Positions 1-10,590 of a stretch of 64,000 bases of DNA are shown here, piece by piece. A model generated the notes under the pieces. That model did no database searches. It was not told where the DNA came from and saw only the letters and a program-made list of their open reading frames with translations. The DNA comes from Pholis gunnellus (taxonomy: Eukaryota; Chordata; Actinopteri; Perciformes; Pholidae). Every line of letters begins with the position of its first letter. Position 1 is the first letter of the stretch. The DNA lies in contig OU342817.1 of assembly GCA_910591455.2 (NCBI GenBank), positions 11,690,415 to 11,754,414 on the forward strand, written 5' to 3'. Both the position numbers and the translations under genes were made by a program.

Positions 1-15
1 GCATCTCTCACAGAA

Positions 16-2569
16 ATGAAATTCCTGGGCATCACTTTGATTCTGGGACTACTGGCGGGGGTGTGGGCTCAGCTCAATGTGGTACGACCACCGTGTGACT
101 CCTCTGAAGCAGAGGAGGCTGCTCTGGTGGCTCAAGATTACCTCAATGCCCAGCACACTCATGGCTACAAGTATGCACTGAACAGGATCGAAGACATCAA
201 GATCTATACTAAGGTAAGTCAGGTGTAGAGTTTAGAGTGTAGTTGTAGGCAAAAAACATTTAAACAAGTAGTTAACCTTTCTCTTCTCCTGTTTTTCCAA
301 CAGGCAGGAACATAGGATGCAGTGAATAACAAAATAATCTCATTTATTCCCTCATGGCCAAAAAATAATAGGAACACATAATTTGAAAGGTTAAACTGTG
401 AACTGTGATATGAAAGTGCAACTTTGTATGAACACTGAATAATAAAAATAGGAAAAACACATCCTGTAAAAATATGCCAAGCTTACAACTTTATTAACTG
501 GCCTGGGGAACTGCATTATTTAGATAAAGTGGTACATTATATATAAAGTAGTACATTTTCGTTTGTTTTGTTATACATTCTTTTAATCATTGCATGTTTT
601 AAAGTGTACATATTTTCTTGTTTTCTTTCCTACCATTGTGTTATTTTATGTCACCAACCCAATTAAGACACAATCCATCTAAGTGTTTTCCTAAACAGTT
701 TGTGTGTGGGGGCCTGAAAAGATAAAAAATCATCAACATTTCAACTATGCTCTATTTTTTTATTGTCATTTGAAATTACATATGCATCTTCGTTCATGCA
801 AATATGACAGCCGATCATTTCAGCCGCCTCTGTTCATGTGGCAATTGCACAACATATAGCAGAATTCTGTTAAATGACTGTCAGATGCCGTACATTTTAA
901 AAGAATAGTTTAAAAAAATGTATTGTTTTATCTCCCCTTAGCCTGATGGAGACAACACGTATGTGCTGGAAGTTGACCTGCTGGAGACAAACTGTCATGT
1001 GTTGGATCCCACACCTCTTGCCAACTGCACAGTCAGGCCAAAAATATTGACGGTGAGACTGTATACCAGTATTAAACGCTCTAATACACAGCTACATAAA
1101 TTCAACCAAGTGTCAAGATACTGATGATTTTATATAATGATAGAAAAGGTCCAGATTGACTGTTCTGTGTCTCTAATCAGGCAATAGAAGGAGACTGTGA
1201 TGTGGTGCTGAAGAAGGTTGGCGGAAATCTGACTGTCACAGCGTTCAAGTGTAAAACCGAAGGTAAAACAGTGTGATCGCACTCAACCATATGACACCTA
1301 CATACATTCAGAAGATTCCACACAAGTGTCACCCTACACACAAAAACCTGCATGCGTCTTTCTTTGATGACGTATAGAATCAACAGAGGACTTGTGCTTG
1401 GGCTGTGCTACCCTCCTTCTCCTAAATGACACCACAGCTCTGGACTTTGTCCTCTCCACTTTGGCAACCTTCAACAACGGGTCTGTTGACGTAAAGTATG
1501 TTGTTATGGAGGTTGGAAGGATGTCATCACAGGTGAGCCCAACCCCGCCCCCGCAAACACACACACAAAAACAAATTGACTGGACCTGCATGTTTTATAG
1601 TCTGTCTGTCAGTAGATCAATACTTCTCAATACCTTGTTTCAGGTTGTGTCTGGTGGGCCAATCTATTTTGCAGAATATGTTGTAGTTGAGGCTAATTGC
1701 ATTCATGATGCCTGTGTGCCCCTGCATGACGCCACAGCTGTAAGTACACAAAGCACCAGTTTAGTTTTCCACTATTTCTTTTTTTGTTTATATGTATTTT
1801 TGTAGCCCTGCTGATGAGCTTCAAATAATATAGGAATATAATAAATCTTGTCACCAAAGCTCACCTGAAAACGGTTCAAATTAAAAAATGAGTTAAACAT
1901 GTTTTTGTCTTTTCTCCACCAGGCGCGTGGTATTTGTTCTGCCAAAGGTTTGAGCACTGATCACACAGTGGACTGCAAGATGTTTCCAACTCTGGTAAAA
2001 TACCGTATTTTAACTTGACCAAAAATAAATCCCAAATTACTTTACTACAATTATATAGATCATTTTTCCTAAGCCTCTGCTGATGCACACTCTTTCAGAT
2101 CCCTGCTGTAGATGCCAACAGCACTGTTGTAGATGCCAACAGCACTGTAGCAGACGCCAACAGCACTGTAGCAGACGCCACACTATTAATGGTCCATGTA
2201 CACAGAGGCAGCCTGTCACCCAAGCATGGTCTGAGGCACCACAAACTGACAGCTCTCCATGACCCTCAGCTAAGCGGCTTTCTGTCAGCAGAATCATCAG
2301 AGTCAGCTGAAGTGGTACCTGAAGTGGTACCTGTAGCCCCTGCCGTGGCTGATGCAGCTGCTGTCGATCCAGCTGCTGGCAGTCCTGCTCTAGCAGTTGA
2401 CGCTGGATCAGCCTCAGATTCTTCAGCCAGTGCCGAGGTCCCTGTTGTTGTGGTGAAAAGAGATGTACCTGCTGCACCCACTTCAGTGGTTGACACCCTT
2501 ACGAATCAAACAGACCCCATTGCTTTTGTGCAAGTGTGCCCAGGAAGGATCAGATTCTTTGATTCTTAA
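16..2569 (+). CDS. ahsg: Fetuin-A (alpha-2-HS-glycoprotein)
   Basis: Secreted plasma glycoprotein of the cystatin superfamily; family members bind calcium phosphate and inhibit ectopic mineralisation. Seven exons read with consistent phase: 16-213, 942-1052, 1181-1262, 1378-1532, 1644-1739, 1923-1994 and 2099-2569, each flanked by GT/AG. The start has a hydrophobic signal peptide (MKFLGITLILGLLAGVWAQ). Family landmarks are EEAALVAQDYLN, LETNCHVLDPTPLANC, EGDCDV, a CLGC pair and the C-terminal VCPGRIRFFDS, which matches the mammalian fetuin-A ending. The spliced protein has exactly 12 cysteines in the fetuin-A arrangement. Sequons include NCT, NLT, NDT and NGS plus three tandem NST sites opening exon 7. 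The linker after cystatin domain 2 is Ala/Val/Pro-rich, as usual. Fetuin-B is less likely because of the DPTP and CPGRIR motifs. The 15 bases before the ATG are all that is visible of the 5' UTR; the promoter lies outside the window. Confidence 0.93.
2108..2180 (+). repeat. 24-bp tandem repeat in ahsg exon 7 (NST sequons)
   Basis: About three copies of a 24-base unit encode VDANSTV-type octapeptides, each carrying one N-S-T glycosylation sequon. They sit at the start of the last ahsg exon, right after the second cystatin domain. Copies differ at a few third positions, so the array is not brand new. Confidence 0.85.
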
Positions 2570-2779
2570 AGTCTCAAAGACTATACTTGCTTAAACTACA
2601 CTAGCACTTGATTAAATGACCATAATTGATGAATGACCATGTCCCGTAGGTAGATGCAACACCAATATACTTCCTACAAACACTAATCCCTCATTTAAAA
2701 TGGTCAAATCACTCATGCTTGGCAAAACTCCTGACATTTCTGTAAAATGGATATAAAAGCTTTGTATTAGATTCTGATG

Positions 2780-2785
2780 AATAAA
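2780..2785 (+). terminator. ahsg poly(A) signal
   Basis: A canonical AATAAA lies 211 bases after the ahsg stop codon, followed by a TTTGTGTTCTTTT-type U/GU-rich stretch, the expected downstream element. Confidence 0.8.
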
Positions 2786-2799
2786 TCTCTCAAGTCAAA

Positions 2800-3710
2800 G
2801 CTTTGTGTTCTTTTAAATCGTTCATCCTTTAAATATGCGATTCAATACTTCTAAAGTACTTTGAAAAGTTGCAGTGAAGGATAGCTATCCAAGGCCTTTT
2901 ACAGGTTGGTTGAGGGCTCTACACAGAACATTACACACTGGTACCGAAATGCATTTAAAGTCAGTCATGCCACATCTTCAGGGTGATTGTAAAACAAAGT
3001 GCTTTTTGCCAGTTGTGTTGACTCATGCTAGTGGCATTCCTGTGAACCCATTAACTTCTCCACAAATACAGCTTCATTATAAAAAGAAAATTGAATACAA
3101 ATCGTTAGTCAATTTTGTCCCATTCAGCAGTCTAAACATTAAATGTTTAGCTTATTTAACACCCAAAAGGACTGGCAGTTCACATAGTTGCATGAATTGA
3201 ACATTTAAACACTATACTCACTCATCTTAATGCAAATTAAAGTGTCGTAATAATATCTTTAGGTTCAAATTAATCAGGCAATATTTCACCAAACCAAGTG
3301 TATGAATAGAAGCTAAACTTTTGAAGATATAAATCTCTTGAGGAACAAGCCCCAAAAGGATTTTATAGTACTTACTAAGGACACTGTTGATGAATGGGGA
3401 AATTCTATTCAGTGTATTTGCATGAATGGGTCAATGTTCATGAAGTAGCAGTTCATGGCAAGCCAAAATAAGCAAGAAAAATTTGTTCAACAAGGGCAAT
3501 GCACCTTTCGAGTCTAAATCAAAAGTAGATGCCAACAAGTACCAAGGGTAAGCTTTCAGCTTTTGACAAACTAGAGAAAAAAAAAAGAAAGAAAATTGTC
3601 CTCAACTGCCCGTGCCTTTACACCTGCATTTCACCACTCTTACCAAAACACAACCCTTAGACAAAACTGAAGAAAAGAAATTGTAACAAAACACTTGCGT
3701 AGTTGTTTCA
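2800..3710. other. Intergenic, tail-to-tail between ahsg and the ZP-N-like gene
   Basis: A gap of about 0.9 kb, AT-rich, between the two convergent poly(A) sites. The 108-residue open frame at 2874-3200 has no recognisable motif and looks like chance. I see no RNA gene or repeat here. Confidence 0.6.
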
Positions 3711-3714
3711 ATCG

Positions 3715-3720
3715 TTTATT
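3715..3720 (-). terminator. Poly(A) signal of the ZP-N-like gene
   Basis: TTTATT on the + strand (AATAAA on the - strand), about 310 bases beyond the stop codon of the ZP-N-like gene. It is the nearest canonical signal in the right orientation, and would give a 3' UTR of roughly 330 bases. Confidence 0.6.
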
Positions 3721-4029
3721 CACTTTGAAGATGACATTTCTGCTTCCCAGTTCCACTTGCTCACTGAACGGGTTGGTTCAGTCCTGCAAGAGACACATTA
3801 GTCCCGGACACTCTTAAACATTTATTTTTTTTTAACCATCAATTTAACATACCATTAGCTTGGTGGTCAGCTACAGAGTCCTTTAGTTGAAATGCATTTC
3901 ATGGAACATGAAATAGAATCCTTTGGTTGAAATTAGAGTCATGGGCCTCCAGGAATCTTTGAATGATGCAAGGAATTAAGGGTCCTGGGGCAAAGGACTG
4001 AAATGAGTCATCAAAGCTAAAACCAATGA

Positions 4030-7000
4030 TTAACCTATCATATCACCAGGCCTTGGCGTGTAGTTGATGGGTAAGGGATTGAACAGTCCTTTACCCAGCA
4101 ATTTAGGTTTTTCCTGCAGGGTCTTAAAACGTTGAGGTTTATGATCATGTTGACTTGCAAGATTTTGTGCAAATAAGTTTGCATCATGAACCAGGTCACT
4201 AAAAGGCAGCGGTGAGTCATTGTAACTGTTAGGCTCCCTACCTGGTGGGCCATGCTGTAGCAGTACATAACTCTTTGGTTCAGAATAGGAGTGCGCAGTC
4301 GGTCCATGATTGGTGGATTTCTTTGAGCCACTCAAGAATAGCTGTAGTTGAGACATGCTTTGGGCCGTCGGCTTGTCATCAGTTTGTGCTTGAGCATCTT
4401 GAAGCATTTGCTTATTTTCTATATGCTGCTGTTGATATTGGGCAAAGTAAGACCCAGATGGATTATTCATGTCCCAACCCAATAGTTGGACATTTTGCTG
4501 CTTTGGGGGCTGGACATTATAAGACTCATATTTCAGCACTGGGTTTTCTGGTTTACTATCTGGAGCCTGTGGTTTAGAGGGCACATTGTAGGAAGCTGGT
4601 GATAGGAGTTGTGGTAAATTCTGCAGCTCCTCATTTTGTTGTAGATATGGCCAATTAGGAGGTAGAGAATATGGAACCTCATAAGGGTAAATTGGCCATT
4701 GAGGATTTGTAGGCTTGCTGGGATTATCTGGTAGTGGAGCAAGGTTGCCATCTGGTGGCGAAAGCTGTGGCCTCTTTTCATTTCCAGATTGAAGGGACGG
4801 AGATGAAATGAATGTAGAGGTGGAAGTTATGGAAGCTTGCGTGGTCATTGTGTCAGTTGGTTTTTGAGGTAGAGGAGCAGAACCCAAGCTATTGCCAACG
4901 CCAGAATATGCACCTGAAGGGAGGTATGATGGTCCTGGATAGAGTGAAGGTGCATCTTGACTGCCAAGTCCAAAAGGAATAATTTGATGGAAATGGTGAT
5001 GAAATGAAATTTGTAGACAGCAATTATCAAATCCAGATGGGCAAAACTGAGGGCAGTTAACAGGTAAAGGTTCTTGTGGGACTACGCCGCCAGGCTTTGG
5101 TGAAGTGTAGAACGGGATGGGGTTGAAGGGCTGCTGAACTTGGCCCTTAGGGGCTTCAGGCTGTGGAGGCCTTGGGTTTTCAGGCTTTGGCAGAGGGTAG
5201 AAAGGGTAAAAGGGATGCTGGACTTGGCCCTTAGGGGCTTCAGGCTGTGGGGGCCTTGGAGCAGCAGTTGGGTTTTCAGGCACTGGCCAAGGGTAGAAGG
5301 GCTGCTGGACTTGGCCCTTAGGGGCTTCAGGCTGTGGAGGCCTTGGGTTTTCAGGCTTTGGCAGAGGGTAGAAAGGGTAAAAGGGATGCTGGACTTGGCC
5401 CTTAGGGGCTTCAGGCTGTGGGGGCCTTGGAGCAGCAGTTGGGTTTTCAGGCACTGGCCAAGGGTAGAAGGGCTGCTGGACTTGGCCCTTAGGGGCTTCA
5501 GGCTGTGGGGGCCTTGGAGCAACAGTTGGGTTTTCAGGCGTTGGCAGAGGGTAGAAGGGGTAGAAGGGGTAGAAGGGCTGCTGGACTTGGCCCTTTGGGG
5601 ATTCGGGCTGTGGAGGCCTTGGAGCAGCAGTTGGGTTTTCAGGCTTTGGCAGAGGGTAGAAAGGGTAGAAGGGGTAGAAGGGCTGCTGGACTTGGCCCTT
5701 AGGGGCTTCAGGCTGTGGGGGCCTTGGAGCAACAGTTGGGTTTTCAGGCACTGGCCAAGGGTAGAAGGGCTGCTGGACTTGGCCCTTAGGGGCTTCAGGC
5801 TGTGGGGGCCTTGGAGCAACAGTTGGGTTTTCAGGCGTTGGCAGAGGGTAGAAGGGGTAGAAGGGGTAGAAGGGCTGCTGGACTGGGTCCCGAGGGGCTT
5901 CAGGCTGCGGTGGCTCTTGCTTCTTTGGAGCAAGTGTGGTAGGTGACAAATTCCCAGGGGTTTCAGTTTGCAGTTTTGGACCATCGGTGGGCCTTGTGGG
6001 TTCAGTTTGAGCTGGCGACAGTGAAGGACAGGAAATTTTTGTTTCTCCTTCTCCAGCCAATTCAAGGGTGTACATTCCCTCCTGGAACACAAAAGGTAAA
6101 TGGTTTATGCTAAACTTTTTAAATGGGGAATTTTAGCATCAAAAGAAAATTTGTACCACACCTTTTTCTCCAGGCAGGGTGCATAGCGAACAGAGATGGC
6201 CACACCTTCGGGATGTTCAACTACACTGAACCCACATCTGGGTGAAGCCTGCATCAGTGGCTCCCAGTTACCAATCACTGTAAAGTAATACATTACAGAC
6301 AAATAAGCTTTCCAAAAAAACAAAAGGTAAACAGACATCTGGTCACGTAGGGCAGACATTTCTTTAAATTATCTTAAAACTAAATTCAGGAAAAAGGCAT
6401 ACACTTACAATTTACACTAATTTTATCAACGGATACAGTCCATCCCGTTTTAACAACCATGCCCTGAGCATAGCAGGCGACCATCGGAGGGTTAGGTGAA
6501 GACTGCGTCATCAAAGGGCATGACATCTTCACTGGTAACCCCATGCAACGCAATGGAAGAACATAGCAATCCTCCTAAATCGAGAAAGCAAGATGTTCCA
6601 AGTGTACATGGTTCAAATGTGCAATACTCTTAGAATAAAAGTATCCCACCTCAAGAGCAACAAAGCAACCATCATAAGGTGCAACCAAGACCAAATCTCT
6701 CGGTGTAGACCCGATTGTGTAACCACAGCTTGGTGGCAACTTGGACAGCGGCAGAGGAGACAGGTTATTTCCTGAGCAATAAATGAAACAGAATTTATTT
6801 TTTAAGTGCATGAATGCAAATACTTACAAGTCTTGTGTACAGTATAAATGATAGAGATGTAAAAGTATTACCCTACAATAGAGTAAACTTACCCCTGTCC
6901 ACAAGGAACAGTGATCCAGGGGTAGAATCAACATACTGGACTCGAAGCTTCATGGAGTCTCCTGTACATTCAACCCTTGGATCCATTTTAAGGAGACGAT

Positions 7001-7563
7001 CTACTGCTGCACTCTCCGGCTTTGAATTTGGCCTTGAAAAGCCATCTCCCCGTCCTTTAAGTTGCATGGGCTCACCCCAACCTATTGAGAATAGGGCTTT
7101 GTTTAAACTCAAAACAGGTAGACTGCAATTATTTAACTGTCAGAACTAGACAGATTCAACTACAAGCCTAAAAGTCAAAACAGGAGTATAATACATGCAC
7201 AGGACTTGTCAAAATCTATGTTCATCATAATTAACTTTTGTAGGGATTGTAATAAGAATTTCACCATTACATACCCATGTCCTCTTGATAATCTGTATCA
7301 ACATCCAGAAAGTCCTCTGTGGCCTTGGTTCCTCTCAGTTTATCAGCTTGCAGAGAATTTTGCCCTATTAACAGTCTTCCATGGCGCACATCAATCCCTT
7401 TAGATTGACTTCTGGGAAGTGTCGAGTTTCCTCTTAATTTATCCAACGCCTTAAGGTTTGTAAGTCGAGCACAATGGCAAAATGAACCGGCACCAACTAA
7501 AAGTGTTAAACACAGTAAAATCTTACTGCCTATGCTCTCTCTATACGCCATTGGGACAAACAA
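4030..7563 (-). CDS. Secreted ZP-N-like protein with proline-rich FYP repeats
   Basis: Six exons join in phase on the - strand: 7563-7275, 7081-6893, 6771-6650, 6574-6409, 6277-6162 and 6081-4030, giving about 977 residues. The start is the first ATG; a second ATG four codons on (MAYRES) also fits. A hydrophobic signal peptide (KILLCLTLLVGAGSFCHC) follows. Residues about 130-235 and 240-315 form two cysteine modules with spacing like ZP-N domains: ECTGDSMKLRV, PPSCGYT, YDGCFVALEEDCYVLPLRC, KMSCP, then VACYAQ, SPRCGFSV, RYAPCLEKK, KISCPS. I see no ZP-C half, furin site or membrane anchor. Residues about 350-625 are nine 28-35-residue repeats (PPQPEAPKGQVQQPFYP...). A small Cys cluster (CPQFCPSGFDNCC) and a Pro/Gln-rich tail follow. 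Egg-envelope proteins carry Pro-rich repeats too, so an oocyte or envelope role is a guess. The family name is uncertain. Confidence 0.8.
5070..5915 (-). repeat. Coding minisatellite: nine proline-rich FYP repeats
   Basis: Nine tandem units of 84-105 bases lie in the last exon of the ZP-N-like gene. Units differ mainly in the number of FYP triplets (one to three), in WPVPENP versus LPKPENP or LPTPENP, and in whether the TAAPR/TVAPR linker is present. Two adjacent 171-bp blocks, 5142-5312 and 5313-5483, read as identical, so the array has expanded recently by unequal exchange. The antisense strand stays open through the array because of the repeat composition, not because it is a gene. Confidence 0.92.
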
Positions 7564-7681
7564 AAAGCACTACACATGGGCAGATTACCTCAACTGCTTG
7601 CTTCAAATGCTGAACTCTCCACTACTCAGACCTGTTACAGCCTGAGCACTTATGGTCTGGTCTTGATTACAACTAATCTAA

Positions 7682-7715
7682 CACCTGACCACAGCAGGTG
7701 TTGCCAATCAAATAA
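7682..7715 (-). promoter_or_regulatory. Candidate promoter elements of the ZP-N-like gene
   Basis: About 120-150 bases upstream of the start codon are two E-boxes facing each other (CACCTG at 7682, CAGGTG at 7695) and a CCAAT box (CCAATC near 7704). Vertebrate zona pellucida genes use E-boxes bound by the oocyte factor FIGLA, so this fits oocyte expression. E-boxes are common, so the link is weak. Confidence 0.3.
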
Positions 7716-7719
7716 GTAA

Positions 7720-8625
7720 GGTTGGGGCGTAAGTTTGTGGCCCTGAACTTTCCTTTGGAAGTGGAAGACTACAAATTGTAAAAAAAAGTAGAAGACATTT
7801 GTCTTTGTCATGCCAAAGACAAACATTTTGTCGTTCTTCAGGGTTATTTGGCAGTCAGGTTTTTAGGCTTAATTATATTTGTTTTCAGGCCTTTCGTCAT
7901 ATTTGAATCTGCTTAAGCCTATATCTGTTTTGCTTTCCCTGAGCCTGTAGAGTTTTTCACATAGACAATTCACAACAGAGAAATGTCCTCAAAAATAATA
8001 AAGCATATAGGCGCTTACAAAGTCAGGGTGTCTATGGTGGTCTTTTTTGAGGCCTAAATGGACTTGCTACACTGTGGATAGCAAATTTGTGTCATATATG
8101 GGTTTAAACCCCTAACAAGCCACTGTTGGGCCAGTTGTCACAAACTCATGCTGTGCAGCCAAACAGTGTTCAGATCTACACAACTTTATTTTAAATTCTA
8201 GTGTGCATCTCAAGTTTCCAAGGACATGAAATATGTGAGTTTGACTTTGGGGAAATGCATCTAAAATGATGCACATGGGTTCTACAGGGTTAAATTGAGT
8301 ACAAGGATATATTAATGAATGCCAATGGTTTATTTCTGTAGTCATAACGTGTCATCTTTCCTTCGGTCTGATCGAGAAGTTAAGTCTCTAAATTGTATTA
8401 TTAGTTAGTAAAATGTTTGTTTCTCTTCATTCATTCTGAATCTAAGAGTTACAGACAACTTTCACCTTTATAAAAAAAAAAAGTGATGTTCACAATCATT
8501 AATACAATAAATTATTACTTAACACCTGAATTAAAATGGACTTTAAATCTCTTGAAACAGTTAACATACAAGTTTATACTCGCAGGGTAACAGACGGGAC
8601 ATATTGGCTTTAACTCTGGTTGGAA
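7720..8625. other. Intergenic between the ZP-N-like gene and the pfn2 3' end
   Basis: About 0.9 kb, AT-rich, with no coding motif or repeat family that I recognise. Confidence 0.5.
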
Positions 8626-8630
8626 TAATT

Positions 8631-10590
8631 TTTATTTGATCCGTCTGTAAACAAGATGTCTCATCAATTCATGGCATTTGAAATAGATTTTGTGGCAGAA
8701 GGAGTTTCCAACTAAAAAACAAAAGACAAAATATTGCAAACTTTTTTTTTCTGTTTAATTCTGTACATATTCCACAAAGTCTGGAGATTACTGATGCCAA
8801 AATATCCCGTAGGAAAGTGCCATTAAAAGTTACTTCTTGCTAGGACAGCAGTTAAAAATCCAACTCGTAGTAGCAACAGATCAGATCGATTTTTATGGCA
8901 CAGAATACAGTTATTCTCAGAAAAATTTCACAAGACAACTTACAAATGTTCTTATTCCAACCAACACCATTTTCAATATGTTTAGTGTACACAGCATAAT
9001 TTTTTATCTTTTAAATATACTTCTAAGTACCGTACTATGACAATTTGTGAATACACCTTTGATGACTAAAGCACAAGGCAAAAAAATTCCAAAGTGTTGG
9101 AGCCCAACAGCCTCGGTTTACAGTCAAAATGCATTCACACTGTAGTCAAATGACATTGCCGTTTCATTGGTTAATGGACATAAAGTTAGCAACAAGTCAA
9201 TTAGTGATGAAGGGTTTAAGTAGTGTTGAAGTCTAAGGAAGCAGTTAAATGTTTTACAGTCATTTGAAGTTGTCTTAATGGTTTACAGTCAACAGGTAAT
9301 GCCAACAATCATCCATCAGAATAAGCTGAAGTAATTCTGATAATCCTTTTATACTGACAATTGGTCCAAAGGGGAGGAGGGGAAAATAACAGGTGTGTAG
9401 TGATTTACAGAAAAATTTACAAATAGCAGAAGCTGACTGACAAATGACCGAGCTGTCACATAGGTGGAACGCCCACTGAGACTCCAGGATGTGGTGAAGC
9501 ATCATGACAATATCTTGAGACCGCAGCAATGCTGACCTTGCACTACACTCAAAACAACAGCCCAACACCACATCATTAACTTTTAAGACCACATTCAGGT
9601 ACAATAGCGAAAGCATGTGATGGAGGGTAAAAGACATTGTGCTTGAGGGTGGCCAACTGGTACACACATACAGGACTTTGTCAGAGGAAATTGTCATGTA
9701 TTTAATAGAGGCTCGGAGACTTGAAGATGGAGGCAGAAGAGAAGATGGTTTTGGCTGGAATATTACGCAGGGATAGAGACGGGGATACGCCTGGGGTCTG
9801 TTTGCTAAGAGGGTATGCATGCAACTTTTAAATTCCCACATGCTGATGAAAAAAAAAGAAAGACACTGGCATCTTTTAGTAATGCTCAAAAAGCAAAACT
9901 TTGCAAACTATCACCACTATGACATGTGTACTTCCCCTTGGAATATTAGCCAGTTGCTAAATGAAAGTTATACAAAGTGAGAGTAAAATTTATTTTACAC
10001 TTTTGCAATCTTTTTTTTTGCACACTTTTGGTTAATAAACATTTCAATGAACATGCCATTAATGCAGTGCCAAAAACATGAGAAGTACAATGTTTAAGTG
10101 GGGAAGCTTAGTAAAGAAAAAAAAAGGAGTGTGGAAGGAGTAAAGCAAACAAAAAAGGCTGCATATAAAAGTAGACTGGGAAGGGGAAGTAACATTGTAT
10201 GCCATCTTATCCTGGAAGTAGTGCCAACACAATGCGGTGGGTGGGAGTGAGCTGCTAAGTTGATGGATGGGTGGAGAGGTTGCTTAATATCCAGACCTCC
10301 TCGGGTAGTCAGCCATTGTATGTGCTTTGTTGTTAAGATTTCCACCATGGACCGCCTCCTTTCCCCATGACTAAAACCAATACAGGAGCACACAAGGAAA
10401 AAAAGAGAAATGAACAACTTCTCCCCCCTACAGGACGAAGGGGGAAACAAAGGTGACACAGTATCTTACCACTCTTCATTGCTATTAAAAGTTTCCAAGA
10501 CATTTGACTGCTTGCAGGAGAAATCTTAACAGCAATATTTCTTTTCTCTTCTTTTTGTCTCTCAATTTCATCTACGTGAGCTTGAAAACA
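8631..10590 (-). other. Probable pfn2 3' UTR region
   Basis: Sequence downstream of the pfn2 stop codon. TTTATT (AATAAA on the - strand) occurs at 9989-9994 and again at 8631-8636, so 3' UTRs of about 0.6 or 1.9 kb are possible. A 204-codon open frame on the same strand (9889-9275) has no family motif. The relict alternative exon at 10284-10385 lies inside this stretch. Confidence 0.45.
10284..10385 (-). pseudogene. Relict alternative last exon of pfn2 (frameshifted)
   Basis: On the - strand this stretch reads LVLVMGK in one frame and then, after a one-base shift, VHGGNLNNKAHTMADY...RRSGY followed by a stop. That is a full profilin C-terminal exon. It sits about 0.2 kb beyond the working last exon, the same arrangement as the IIa/IIb alternative last exons of mammalian PFN2. 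Two defects are visible. There is one extra G in the ATGGGGAAAG run. The only nearby AG acceptor falls inside the exon, just before TCATGGGG. Splicing there would give MGKGGGPWWKS and a premature stop. A base-calling error could explain the extra G but not the missing acceptor. Confidence 0.75.

Noticed and set aside
5140..5946. 268-codon open frame on the + strand (MALRGFRLWRPW...)
   Set aside because: It is the exact antisense of the FYP repeat array. The repeat period keeps it open, and it has no start context or homology.
10094..10459. 121-codon - strand frame
   Set aside because: It reads the relict profilin exon in a wrong frame; no independent motif.
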